A stretch of DNA of 46,169 nt, taken from contig KN805386.1 in NCBI GenBank assembly GCA_000818945.1, positions 319,799 through 365,967 on the forward strand. Direction: 5' to 3'. The notes beneath the pieces were generated by a model that had not been told where the DNA came from, did not search any database, and saw only the letters and a list, made by a program, of their open reading frames with translations. The position numbers and the translations under genes were made by a program. Origin of the DNA: Schizochytrium sp. CCTCC M209059. Lineage: Eukaryota > Sar > Bigyra > Thraustochytrida > Thraustochytriidae. This document shows, in pieces, positions 19,108-27,690 of this stretch. How positions within the stretch are numbered: position 1 is the stretch's first letter; each line of letters starts with the position of its first letter.

Positions 19108-21150
19108 TTATGCAAGCAATTCTGTGTACGCGCGCTGCTCTGCGGCAGTGCTGTGTTGGCTTTCAATCACCGCCTTGGCTCCACGGACAATTGATGTTCG
19201 AAGAAACGCGTCTTCCCAAAGTCGCGCTGCCTGATCGAGAAAGGCCTCCGGAGAGTTGAAGAGCAGACCCGTCTTCCCTTCTGTAATTAGCTCACAATTG
19301 CCAGCATTTACACGGGCCAGGACGGGCGTTCCAAGGGCCATTGCCTCTAAGATTGCACCGCTCATTCCCTCGGACTCGGAAGTGTTCACAAGCGCATCTG
19401 CATCTGCGATTGCGCGTAGGAGACATGCGTGAGGCAACATTGGATGGCGCCGCACTGACGCTGCAGCTTCAACATTCGTGTCTTGTACCCATTCATCCAC
19501 ATCTGCGGCCACCTTTTCGTCAAGAACAGGCCCAACGATGATCATTGTCACGCCTGCGAGCCGTTCGCACACCTGTGGCCATACTGGTCGCAAATAAGTG
19601 GGAGCTTTCACTTTGCGCAAACCACAGACCAAGAGCAGAATACGCGCACTTGCGTCGAGTCCACATGATTCGCGAATGGAAAAGGAGCTGTTGTGGACAA
19701 AGGAAATGTCAACAGCCTGAGGAATCACCGTCACAGGCGAAGAAGTCAAGGTCGCGAGCATGTCCCGCATGGCGGTATTAAACGAAACAATGCCATTGCA
19801 AGCCCGAAAAACCTTGAGCACGCGTTCATCTTGCAACGAGCAATTCACATCAGTCCCTCCCGTGACAATATAAATGCGGCGCCTCGACTCCTTAAAAAGA
19901 GGAATACTGAGATGCCCAACTCGTTTGGCGTTGATGCCCAATACAATAGAGACTTTGTGCTTATCGAGGATCCTGGCGAGTTCTTGCACGCTTTGGATGG
20001 CTTGCGTGCCGATAATCAATGTCTGAAAACCCGCCGAATTCAAGAGGCTTGCAATTCGCCGTCCAGAACTTAGATTTCCAGTCCCAAGGGTTGTCGAAAT
20101 TAAAAGGGCAACACGGCCGCGACAGAGTTTCCCTGTTGCTGTCTCGACATTTCCGGGTTCGCGTGGCCGACGTGTTGCAGGAGTTTCGTTGGTGCACAGG
20201 GAGAGCTCCTCTTTCGCCACGAGTCGCCGTGGATCCTCCTTGGACTCTTCGTCTCTATGCAGTCCATTCGCATACGCGCACAGCGATAAGCCCAGGTCTT
20301 TTTCCAGAAACGTGCAAAGATTGGGATCCTTGAGCACTGCAAGTTCCATCTCTCGCTCGGGGGACTGTGAAAAGGCATCAGGCGCTCGCTGCCAGCAGCC
20401 CTCGGTGGTCTCATCCCCCACACAGGACCGGCCAGGATGGACCATGAGCTCGATGGATCGAACAGATGAAGGCAGGGCAAGCAGAGCATCTGCCACGGCT
20501 TGGGGTGTCAGAAAGCGGCCCATAAGCCCCATGCCAATAAAAGCCTCCGAAGATCGCGCAATACCGCACTTTGCAAAGTACTCACGAAAAGCCCTTTCAG
20601 CGTCTTGCGAGACCCCTCGGTAAAATGCTTCCTTTCCGGGCGGGAGGGCGTCCAGAAAGGTCGCCGAGAGCCATGTTTCCTCGGGAACGCGGACCTCTGG
20701 GATACCTGTGTCGCGCATTACCGTCGCCAAGACGGCGGCGACGGGTTCCAGCACGTGTGCATGATTGTGGCCGTCAACATGGCGCGGGAGGTGCCCGACT
20801 AATTCTTGGAAGCGAGCGATTTGAGCAACAATTTCGCATTCAAGATCTGTGGGCTCGAGCAAGCCTTTTCGTGCGCGTTCTGCGAGCGTCGGCGGTCCCA
20901 GGAAGCATCCGTCCTCGCCAACGAGGGATCTTGGAGGAGGTTTGGCAACCGCCGCGCCCTCTGTTACATTGAGATGAAGACCAACAGGTAGTCCTGCAGC
21001 CCGTGCTCGCTGTGCAGCCCGCACTGCGCTCTTCCCATTCGTCATGAGCGACGCTCTTGTCACGAGGCCCGCTGCAAAGGCGTCTAGGATGCCGCCATCT
21101 CGGATCTCGCTGTAGCCGAGATCGTCGGCGGTAACTACGAGCCTTGACAT
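19108..21150 (-). CDS. YDJC-type carbohydrate deacetylase fused to GLT1D1-type glycosyltransferase
   Basis: The protein has 680 residues from ATG 21150, chosen because MSRLVVTADDLGY matches the canonical YdjC/ChbG N-terminus and the upstream 50 codons are a repeat leader. Residues about 1-300 form a YDJC deacetylase with metal/catalytic motifs TADDLG (7-12), GLHLNVTEG (57-65), RHVDGHNHAHV (123-133) and ELMVHPGR (234-241). A 40-residue linker leads to a GT-B glycosyltransferase of the GLT1D1/GT4 type (about 345-680). It includes ESEGMSGAILEAMALGTPVLAR, which contains the EX7E donor-sugar signature, and a GKTGLLFNSPEAF block. Animals carry YDJC and GLT1D1 as separate genes of poorly known substrate. 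The fusion suggests a shared sugar or glycan; that is inference. No stop or intron interrupts the frame. Confidence 0.9.
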   Translation of the reverse strand: MSRLVVTADDLGYSEIRDGGILDAFAAGLVTRASLMTNGKSAVRAAQRARAAGLPVGLHLNVTEGAAVAKPPPRSLVGEDGCFLGPPTLAERARKGLLEPTDLECEIVAQIARFQELVGHLPRHVDGHNHAHVLEPVAAVLATVMRDTGIPEVRVPEETWLSATFLDALPPGKEAFYRGVSQDAERAFREYFAKCGIARSSEAFIGMGLMGRFLTPQAVADALLALPSSVRSIELMVHPGRSCVGDETTEGCWQRAPDAFSQSPEREMELAVLKDPNLCTFLEKDLGLSLCAYANGLHRDEESKEDPRRLVAKEELSLCTNETPATRRPREPGNVETATGKLCRGRVALLISTTLGTGNLSSGRRIASLLNSAGFQTLIIGTQAIQSVQELARILDKHKVSIVLGINAKRVGHLSIPLFKESRRRIYIVTGGTDVNCSLQDERVLKVFRACNGIVSFNTAMRDMLATLTSSPVTVIPQAVDISFVHNSSFSIRESCGLDASARILLLVCGLRKVKAPTYLRPVWPQVCERLAGVTMIIVGPVLDEKVAADVDEWVQDTNVEAAASVRRHPMLPHACLLRAIADADALVNTSESEGMSGAILEAMALGTPVLARVNAGNCELITEGKTGLLFNSPEAFLDQAARLWEDAFLRTSIVRGAKAVIESQHSTAAEQRAYTELLA

Positions 21151-21281
21151 GTAGCCCAAAGACCAACTCGCTCGCTCGCTAGTTTGCTCGACTCTTCGAC
21201 TCTTCGACGCGGGTCCGTACTTGCCCTGCGCAGCGTAGGCCCTTGGGCTGAACTGCTTGCAGCTTTGCTTCGCAACGTGCA
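21151..21281. promoter_or_regulatory. Short divergent promoter region with GAGC repeats
   Basis: Only about 130 bases separate the ATG of the fusion enzyme from that of the His-rich protein, so the two genes must share or overlap promoters. A CTCGCTCGCTCG array (21166-21180, GAGCGAGC in the sense of the minus-strand gene) and CTCTTCGA repeats lie next to the fusion gene. Confidence 0.55.
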
Positions 21282-23165
21282 ATGCCAGCCTTGACAAACC
21301 TTGAACGTGCAAGAGCTACTCAAAAGTATATCTTGGCTCTCGGGGCCATGTCGCGCTCGCGCTCGCTCGAAGCCGTCGAGGCCGAGCTCGACACCGTGAT
21401 GACGCTGCCGCCGCCGGCCGCTCTTGGGACCGGCGCTGGAGGCGCAGGGCAAGGTCTCGAACCTGAGCGAAACAACGAGCGCAATGACCAGCACAACCAT
21501 CCCCATAACAACAACAACCACAACAACAACAACAACAGCAACAGCAACGCGTACCACGAACACAAGTTGGAGGAACACGCACACTCACATGAGCATGATC
21601 TTGGGCATGCGCACTCGCATGGTCACGGACATAGCCACGGACACAATCACAGCCACAGCCACAGCCACAGCCACAGCCACGGACACGGACACGGGCACGG
21701 ACATAACACCGGACATGGGCACAGCCATGGACTTGCAGAGGGCCTCGGTATCCCAGATTTCAGCAGCGATATGGATGGAGACTTTGGCATGCTCGACGAC
21801 GATGAGATACTTGCTGACGCGCTACTATCCATGGGCATCGAAGATCTTGCTGCTGGTGAAGGCAATGATGGCGGCGACGATGAGGATGACGAAGAGGCCA
21901 GCGCGAGCGCAAATGCAAATAAGAACGATGACGAGGAGGATGACCCGAGAGTTCTGTCTTTTCAGCAGGCTGCTCAAAACACGCTTCGCAATCTTTTTGG
22001 CAAGCCATCACCATTTCGAACCGTTGTGGACAATTCCGACAGCGAGGAGGAGGAGGAGGAGGAGGAGAATGGCGTCGACGATCGTGGCAGTGACGATGAG
22101 GATGGGGACGACAGCAGCGAGGAGGAGGATGAGGAAGATGAAGAAGACGGTTTGTGCTATCCAACACAGGTGTTCTTTGGAACAGAAACTGCATCTCAAA
22201 ACGGGGGTCATCACGAGCTTGGTGCACTGTGCGCCACACGTCCAGAGCAAATCGTACTCAGTCTTGACAACAGGACGCGATCGGTGGACATCGAGTACTC
22301 ATTCTATGCTACTGATGCAGATGAAGCAACCATTGTGGCAGCAATTAGTATTCCCGTGGATCAAATTCGAGTCGAAATGCGAACGTCGGCACTTCCTCGC
22401 GGTGCGCCAACGCAAGTCATGCTTGTGCTAAAGCTCAAAGAACACCTCTCGAAAGATGCCTTTTTGGCTCAAGAGATGGAAGGGGAAAACAGCTTTGAAC
22501 AGGTTTCCGATTGGACGGAGGGCCAGTGTGCGTCTCGCGCAGATGCCATCATTATCCTTGGACGAGCGGCGGATCTGGTTAGCTTTTCGGGCCTTTTCGC
22601 GGAGCGCTTCCCAGATTCCAGCGTAGGTTTGCTTGAGCCGGGTTCGAGACAAGTGTCGAGCTCCATGCCTGCAAACACTGAGGTGTACCGCACTCCGCGC
22701 CTCGAAGGTGCTCTCGCAGGCTCTGATGACGAAATTGACGACGAGGACGATGTGATGGGCACGATTGCCTCTGTTTCCAAGGCCTTTATCGAGGAGCTCC
22801 CTGACGATTCTGACGAAACTGTTGGCGTCAAAGCTGTAGGCGCTCATCAGAATGAAATGCCACAACTCGCAGGCGACGCAGCCTATGAGCCATTGCCTGT
22901 GACAGAGGAAGATCTGCTTGCGAGCTTGCTGGAGGGCGGAATCAACTTTGGTGGAGAGAATGACGAGGGTTCGGGCTACATCGATAGCTTGGAGCTATCC
23001 GATGAAATCCTTGAGGCTCTTGAAAAAGATGACATTAATGCTACGGACATTGAAGAGGCCGGGTCCCTAGCATCTGATTTCATGCTTGCGGGCGACGAAC
23101 AAGGTTCCGCGGATCACGACTATGAGACAGCGCACGCTGGATGGCAAGACAAAGAAGGCATGTAA
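21282..23165 (+). CDS. His-rich, acidic protein of unknown function (627 aa)
   Basis: The start is ATG 21282; ATG 21348 (MSRSRSLEAVEAEL) is an alternative. After an Asn-rich stretch (CAACAA microsatellite at 21496-21545) come about 55 residues dominated by His-Ser and His-Gly dipeptides (about residues 86-145), a likely Zn/Ni/Cu-binding or buffering segment. Several Asp/Glu-rich tracts follow. A folded-looking central part (about 300-430: ELGALCATRPEQIVLSL..., IEYSFYATDADEATIVAAISIP) has beta-strand character. No membrane segment is present, which argues against a ZIP/CDF transporter. I recognise no family. It is divergent from the deacetylase-glycosyltransferase gene with a shared 130-base spacer. 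Confidence 0.75.
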   Translation: MPALTNLERARATQKYILALGAMSRSRSLEAVEAELDTVMTLPPPAALGTGAGGAGQGLEPERNNERNDQHNHPHNNNNHNNNNNSNSNAYHEHKLEEHAHSHEHDLGHAHSHGHGHSHGHNHSHSHSHSHSHGHGHGHGHNTGHGHSHGLAEGLGIPDFSSDMDGDFGMLDDDEILADALLSMGIEDLAAGEGNDGGDDEDDEEASASANANKNDDEEDDPRVLSFQQAAQNTLRNLFGKPSPFRTVVDNSDSEEEEEEEENGVDDRGSDDEDGDDSSEEEDEEDEEDGLCYPTQVFFGTETASQNGGHHELGALCATRPEQIVLSLDNRTRSVDIEYSFYATDADEATIVAAISIPVDQIRVEMRTSALPRGAPTQVMLVLKLKEHLSKDAFLAQEMEGENSFEQVSDWTEGQCASRADAIIILGRAADLVSFSGLFAERFPDSSVGLLEPGSRQVSSSMPANTEVYRTPRLEGALAGSDDEIDDEDDVMGTIASVSKAFIEELPDDSDETVGVKAVGAHQNEMPQLAGDAAYEPLPVTEEDLLASLLEGGINFGGENDEGSGYIDSLELSDEILEALEKDDINATDIEEAGSLASDFMLAGDEQGSADHDYETAHAGWQDKEGM

Positions 23166-23439
23166 TAGGTGCAAGGTGCAAGAGGGGAAGGGGGGTGGAC
23201 AAGTTTGGCCTCAACTCGGCTTAGGGGATTGCAATTGCTGATTGTCTCGTTCCCTGTGTCTGAGCAAGAAGATAAGACTTGTTATCATCAATTATCATGA
23301 AAGAAAAAGTTACGATTGTGATTGTTTGACATGAGAGGAAACTGAAGAAAATCGAAAGCTAGGGCTGGATCCCCTTCCCAGCCGAGAGAGCTTTGCTCAG
23401 GTTGCGGAAAGCTTTGACCAATGCGAAAGATTGGCGTAT
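23166..23439. other. Convergent spacer, no gene seen
   Basis: Short 3' flanks of the His-rich and CCDC15-like genes, moderately AT-rich (TATCATCAATTATCATGAAAG near 23282), with no repeat or frame of note. Confidence 0.6.
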
Positions 23440-24840
23440 TCACAAAAGCTCGAGAGATCGAAAGAGGTCGACGAGCTCCTTGGCGTAAGTCTGTGGATTG
23501 TTGTGAAAACGGCAGTTACTCGCGCACATTTCCCAGGGCGCACTCGTGAGCTCGCCGTCTTGCGGAGACAGGCAATTGGATCCCCGCGCCGCAGCGCAGC
23601 TGCAAAGAAAGGGCAGTTTGACGCCTTTGGAGTGCTCTGCGACGGTTTCAAGGCGACGCTGCAGAGCTGCAATATAACGAAGGCTCTCCTCTTTGTCGCG
23701 ACGCTTCTTGGAGGCCTGCGAAGACGTTGGGGAGGCAGGTGCGGCGCCGGCTCTCGCTTTTACTTTTGATGCTTCTGAAATACCGCTATCGGCGAGCTTG
23801 GCCTCGGTACGAGCGATTCTGTCGAGCTTTTCGCGTTCGCAGCGCGCATGGAACAGACGCTCCTGTTCGTCCTTGACTTTGCGCTTGTGCTCGAGGACCG
23901 CTCGTCTACGGCGAGCCAAGAGACGGCTAAATGCCATTTCTTTCTGACGTACGAGGCGCTGGCGCTCTGCAATGCGCTTCTTGGACTCGAGAGTATCGAG
24001 ACCTTGGAAGGAGGAATCAAGGTCAGCGAGGTTGGCCTCTGCTGTGTCTGGTCGACGAGAAGCTGTTGGCGGTCCGGCGGGCTCGCTTGTTCCTACACCA
24101 AGCACCAAAGAATTATTCCCGAGGCCTTGCGAGTGCGGCGATGACGCACCTGCCTGGGTAACGATGTGAAAGGAACGACGGCCACGAGTGTAAGCAAGGA
24201 GGCTCTGCCGCGCTGCCGCGGTCTGACTTCGCGATTCTGCGAGACTTCGGCTCAGTTCGGAGAACTCATCTACTTCGCGGTGTTTGCTTTCGTCAAGCGC
24301 AAGATCGCCGACCAAAATTTTACTTGGTCTCTCGCTGTTACCAGACGTTGGGGACTCGCTTGCGCCGTCGAGCTCGCTGCCGTCTTCGGCAGGGTTTTGG
24401 TCCTGCGCGAGCCTCGCGCGTCGGCTATGGTTGTAGGCAGCGATGCGTCGCTGCGTCTTGGCCTGAAAAGCCTTGAGCTGCTCCTCTTTTTGCTCGCGGC
24501 GTGCTTCGACTTCGGCGTTGAGCCTGACCGCCACCTCACGCGCCGACTTGCTGGTCGGCGCATGGACTTGGACCATGAAGGGCAAGTTTTGCTTGTGGTT
24601 GAACTCCATTTGCACGTTTTGCAGAGGTTTCTCCGCATCGCGAATCTCCAGGCGCGTGCTTCCGCTCTGCCGATACATTGTGCGGGCCCGTGTGCCTGTC
24701 TTCTTCGTCTTCAACGTCCCGATCTCCCCTTGCCTTGGCCGCGCCGGCTGGGTCTCTGCTCTGGGTCGGTGCCGTCGCCGCCGGGTCGACGAAAGAGGAG
24801 AAAACGGTTTTACATTACTTTCTTTTCTTTTTTTTCCCAT
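23440..24840 (-). CDS. CCDC15-like coiled-coil protein
   Basis: The protein has 466 residues from ATG 24840 (MGKKRKESN), the first ATG in an otherwise open frame. The N-terminus is very basic. It is followed by a long charged helix (EVEARREQKEEQLKAFQAKTQRRIAAYN), a Ser-rich disordered part and a second long coiled coil (LESKKRIAERQRLVRQKEMAFSRLLARRRRAVLEHKRKVKDEQERLFHARCEREK). The C-terminus carries a compact Cys motif, LPFLCSC ... CASNCRFHNNPQTYAKEL. It resembles the C-terminal block of vertebrate CCDC15 (a centriole inner-scaffold protein). That match is from memory of the motif spacing and should be tested. A role in centrioles or flagella would fit the tubulin-directed carboxypeptidase nearby but is inference. 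Confidence 0.7.
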   Translation of the reverse strand: MGKKRKESNVKPFSPLSSTRRRRHRPRAETQPARPRQGEIGTLKTKKTGTRARTMYRQSGSTRLEIRDAEKPLQNVQMEFNHKQNLPFMVQVHAPTSKSAREVAVRLNAEVEARREQKEEQLKAFQAKTQRRIAAYNHSRRARLAQDQNPAEDGSELDGASESPTSGNSERPSKILVGDLALDESKHREVDEFSELSRSLAESRSQTAAARQSLLAYTRGRRSFHIVTQAGASSPHSQGLGNNSLVLGVGTSEPAGPPTASRRPDTAEANLADLDSSFQGLDTLESKKRIAERQRLVRQKEMAFSRLLARRRRAVLEHKRKVKDEQERLFHARCEREKLDRIARTEAKLADSGISEASKVKARAGAAPASPTSSQASKKRRDKEESLRYIAALQRRLETVAEHSKGVKLPFLCSCAAARGSNCLSPQDGELTSAPWEMCASNCRFHNNPQTYAKELVDLFRSLELL

Positions 24841-25009
24841 CTTGAACGTGCGTTGGGCGGGTAGCCCGCAATTGGCTCTCGCAGTCAGCGATTGCGATCC
24901 AACCAAGTAGGAGGCCTAGAACAAACGGCTTTAAAGGCGCAAGTATTGCCAAGCTTCATGAAGAAAGAAACATTCGGCAGACTGTGAATCGAATCGCATT
25001 CTTGTTCTG

Positions 25010-26179
25010 TTAGCTAGTTTGCTGCGGTTGTGTGAAATCCTCCTTGAAAAAGGCGTGGTCTAGAACCGCGAATGCCCCGTCGTGATAACCAAGACGTTTC
25101 TCTCGATCCTTGCTTCCTATGAGGTTTTCCACAAAGCTGTCGACGAGAGAACAGCTTGGGCTTGATGCACCTTGAGAAAAAATCGAGAGCGGATGTGAGC
25201 AAATCTTTTCGCTCACCTCGAGCCGATCACGAGAGTACCAGGGCAATGCCCCGTAGGCCATTTCGTAGAAGACCACACCGAAGCTCCACCAGTCGACTTC
25301 GAATCCATGAAGCTCGCCGAGCAGCTTTTCGGGACTCGTGTATGGCGCTGTTCCATGAAGGCATCGGGTACCCGATTGCGCGAGTTCCGAGTCAAGAGCG
25401 GATGCCGCCGAATTGGTGATTGTCGGGGAATCCAAGACCATAGAAAGTCCGAAGTCGAGAATGCGGACGCGGTTGTCCGCGGTAAGACCAATGTTCTCCG
25501 GTTTGATGTCTTCGTGGATAATATTGCATTTGTGGAGAAATCCCAAGCCGAGCGCAATCTCGCGACCAAGTCTTTGAAGCTCGGGAAGAACTGGAAGCCC
25601 ACGGCGCAGATAGCGCGTGAGGTCGCTTCCGACGCAGAACTCCAACCCGATAAATGGCTTCTGTACTTTGATCTTGGGCGTGATGATGAACTCGCAGGCG
25701 TCCGGCGCCGACGCGATCATTCGAAGAATTTTCAATTCGTTCTTGCGTTCTCGAGAGCCCCTCGGAGTATCGTCGTACAGTTTAAGGGCGACGGTCTCCC
25801 CTGTATGCTCGATTTCGCCCAGGAAAAGCATGCAACAACTTCCAGCGGAGATCTGACGGCTTATTCGAACGTGTGCTCTGTTCTTCTTGCGAAAGCTTCT
25901 TACAGTTGACCCTTTGCTGTCGATTCTGTCCGAAGAAAGGCCGCGATTGATTTGTTCAGACGTGGGCATACGCCAAACGTTAGAATCGGTGTCATTGGAG
26001 GAGTAGGCTTTGATTTCTACCTTTGCAGCGTTCTGCACAGCAGGAGCACTTGGTGGCGCCAGCTTGAGAGCGTCTAACGGTGCAGGCTTGGGAGAGTTCG
26101 ATGGCACCGGCAAGGCAGCATCCGAGAGCGCGGGCTGGGCAACATCGGAAAGCGCAAGCTTTACCGCGGCAGACCCCAT
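25010..26179 (-). CDS. Protein kinase paralogue K1 (non-RD, HED catalytic loop)
   Basis: The protein has 389 residues from ATG 26179 (MGSAAVK); codons upstream are open but lack an ATG. An Ala/Pro/Ser-rich tail (1-100) precedes the kinase domain. The nucleotide loop reads ISAGSCCMLFLGE, with Cys115 where the second Gly of GxGxxG normally stands. The ATP-anchoring lysine is in VALKLY (K133), the catalytic loop is HEDIKPEN (222-229) with Glu in place of Arg, DFG is at 242-244 and APE is replaced by SPE (TSPEKL). Motifs VDWWSFGVVFYEMAYGALPW and KRLGYHDGAFAVLDHAFF resemble AGC/Aurora-like kinases. Catalytic Lys and Asp residues are present, so activity is plausible. It is a tandem paralogue of K2 (28749) and related to K3 (30885). 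The substrate is unknown. Confidence 0.88.
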   Translation of the reverse strand: MGSAAVKLALSDVAQPALSDAALPVPSNSPKPAPLDALKLAPPSAPAVQNAAKVEIKAYSSNDTDSNVWRMPTSEQINRGLSSDRIDSKGSTVRSFRKKNRAHVRISRQISAGSCCMLFLGEIEHTGETVALKLYDDTPRGSRERKNELKILRMIASAPDACEFIITPKIKVQKPFIGLEFCVGSDLTRYLRRGLPVLPELQRLGREIALGLGFLHKCNIIHEDIKPENIGLTADNRVRILDFGLSMVLDSPTITNSAASALDSELAQSGTRCLHGTAPYTSPEKLLGELHGFEVDWWSFGVVFYEMAYGALPWYSRDRLEVSEKICSHPLSIFSQGASSPSCSLVDSFVENLIGSKDREKRLGYHDGAFAVLDHAFFKEDFTQPQQTS

Positions 26180-26452
26180 GTTGAGAATGATTAATGGTTG
26201 CACTCAGGTGACGATTTTGGTCTGAAACGCGCATGACGAAAGTTGGCCAGGCTAGCTCGCTCCTTGTGCGTGTTCACCTGCCCCAACAGCGAGGGTCTGT
26301 TGACTGGAGATCTATAGCGAAGAAGCTAGCGGAAAAGCATTCCTCAACACAGCTGACCTCGCAGGCTTTGTCTGCCCTCTGAGGTAAACAAGGACCCGGG
26401 TTTCCCCTCTTGAAAAATAGGAATCTCTCTGGGAGAAACTTTTCTTGGGAAC

Positions 26453-26465
26453 TGCGAATCCATTT
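26453..26465 (-). promoter_or_regulatory. Conserved promoter word upstream of kinase K1
   Basis: TGCGAATCCATTT on the plus strand (AAATGGATTCGCA in gene sense), 274 bases before the K1 ATG. The identical word lies 268 bases before the K2 ATG. It could be a retained regulatory site or simply a surviving island of the duplicated promoter. Confidence 0.35.
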
Positions 26466-26724
26466 TTCGTCCCGGGGGAAGCGTCTTTAAAGCGATCCCC
26501 ATTTCGCGTCCTCCCTCTATCTCTGGCATCATTGGCGAGCAATCCTTGCGAAAAGTCTGCCTTGGCTTTCCAGGTACGGCTCTCCATCGAGGAATGAGGC
26601 TTGACGATGCGTTCTTGCGCTATTGATTTCCTCCTATTCCGAAAGCCGCATCGAATATTCCAGCGATTCCTGAGCCCCCATCGCGTCGGAGCCGGCAGAG
26701 CTATTTCTCGCGTTTGTCTGCGCG

Positions 26725-26795
26725 TCTTGCCTTACCTTGCCTGGCCTTGTCTGGCCTGGCCTGGCCTTGTCTGGCCTGGCCTGGCCTTGTCTGGC
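26725..26795. repeat. 20-base minisatellite CTGGCCTTGTCTGGCCTGGC
   Basis: About two and a half near-perfect copies of a 20-base unit, itself built from CTGGC and CTTGT words. It lies in the spacer between kinases K1 and K2 and is not part of any called gene. Confidence 0.8.
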
Positions 26796-27690
26796 TAGTC
26801 GCCGGTTGCCGCCTCTCCCCAGCGTGTGCCCTAGACCCTGCCAGCGTCTTCTCCTCGCGAGGTCAGATCTGCTGGCTGCTCGCAAGTGATTTGTTGGACG
26901 CAGGGCAACTTGAGCGCCTCGGCCAGTCCACGACGCCTCGCTCTCGCGCCGGGCTCGCCCGCTCCCAGGTTGACGCCGCCCTTCCAGCATCTCGACTGTA
27001 GTCGGGCAGGCCCTTAAGCTAAGACAGAAGCAGCAGGCCCTGCTGGGGGAGACTGGACCTGCTGTGGCAGCTTCTTGCAACCCCCAAGTAGGAGATAAAC
27101 TGGACTCCCTGGCATCCGCGTCGCGCCACAGACCCAGTTGGACCTGAGAGAGACTTCACATGCGAGGCCCAGATTTACGCCTCAACCTCTAGGTCAAGTA
27201 CGCCAAGAGCAGTTTCTTCTGGTAGGGCCAATGTGGGGAGGGTGGACTCGCCTGGCCCCAAGTCCAACAAGCCGGACTCGCAGGTCGCAAGGTTAGCCTC
27301 TCTCACCGTCGTCCATACCGCTCCGCGTCCCGAGGCAAGCCGTCCCTGCCAGCTTGGAGCTTGGCGCAGCGCTCGGCGCCTCGGGAAAAAGCCAAACAAA
27401 CTTTTGATGAGTAAAGCTTCGGCAAAAATAAATAATTCTAAAGGGTCAGAATTTTGTTTTGGCCGCTCGTGCAAGGTTTCCTCTGGCAGACTCGTCCCGG
27501 CTTTGGATGTTCGCGCTTCAGTAAGAAAAGAAAGAAAAGATAAAAGTAAAAGGCGTGGAGGAGTTAGAAAATTCCACAAGAAAAAATCTTGACGTGCGGC
27601 ACGGTACACGTCGAACGAAGCCGTGCGCTCTTGCAGCAGGCTGGTGGTTAAAGTAAAGTGAAAAGGTACTGATCAGCGTTGTTTGTTCCT

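Larger units (their letters stand above)
26180..27690. other. Spacer between tandem kinases K1 and K2
   Basis: About 1.5 kb contains the K1 promoter (with the conserved TGCGAATCCATTT at 26453-26465) and the K2 3' flank. A 20-base minisatellite (CTGGCCTTGTCTGGCCTGGC type) lies at 26725-26795. The open frames at 26634-27080 and 27175-27609 (minus) have no domain and unusual composition; I do not call them. Confidence 0.5.

Noticed and set aside
26156..26179. N-terminal MGSAAVK of kinases K1 and K2 as a myristoylation signal
   Set aside because: The glycine is at position 2, but the residue at position 6 is Val rather than the small residue the motif needs.
26634..27609. Two minus-strand frames in the K1-K2 spacer
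   Set aside because: They overlap the CTGGC minisatellite and AT-rich flank and show no recognisable protein pattern.
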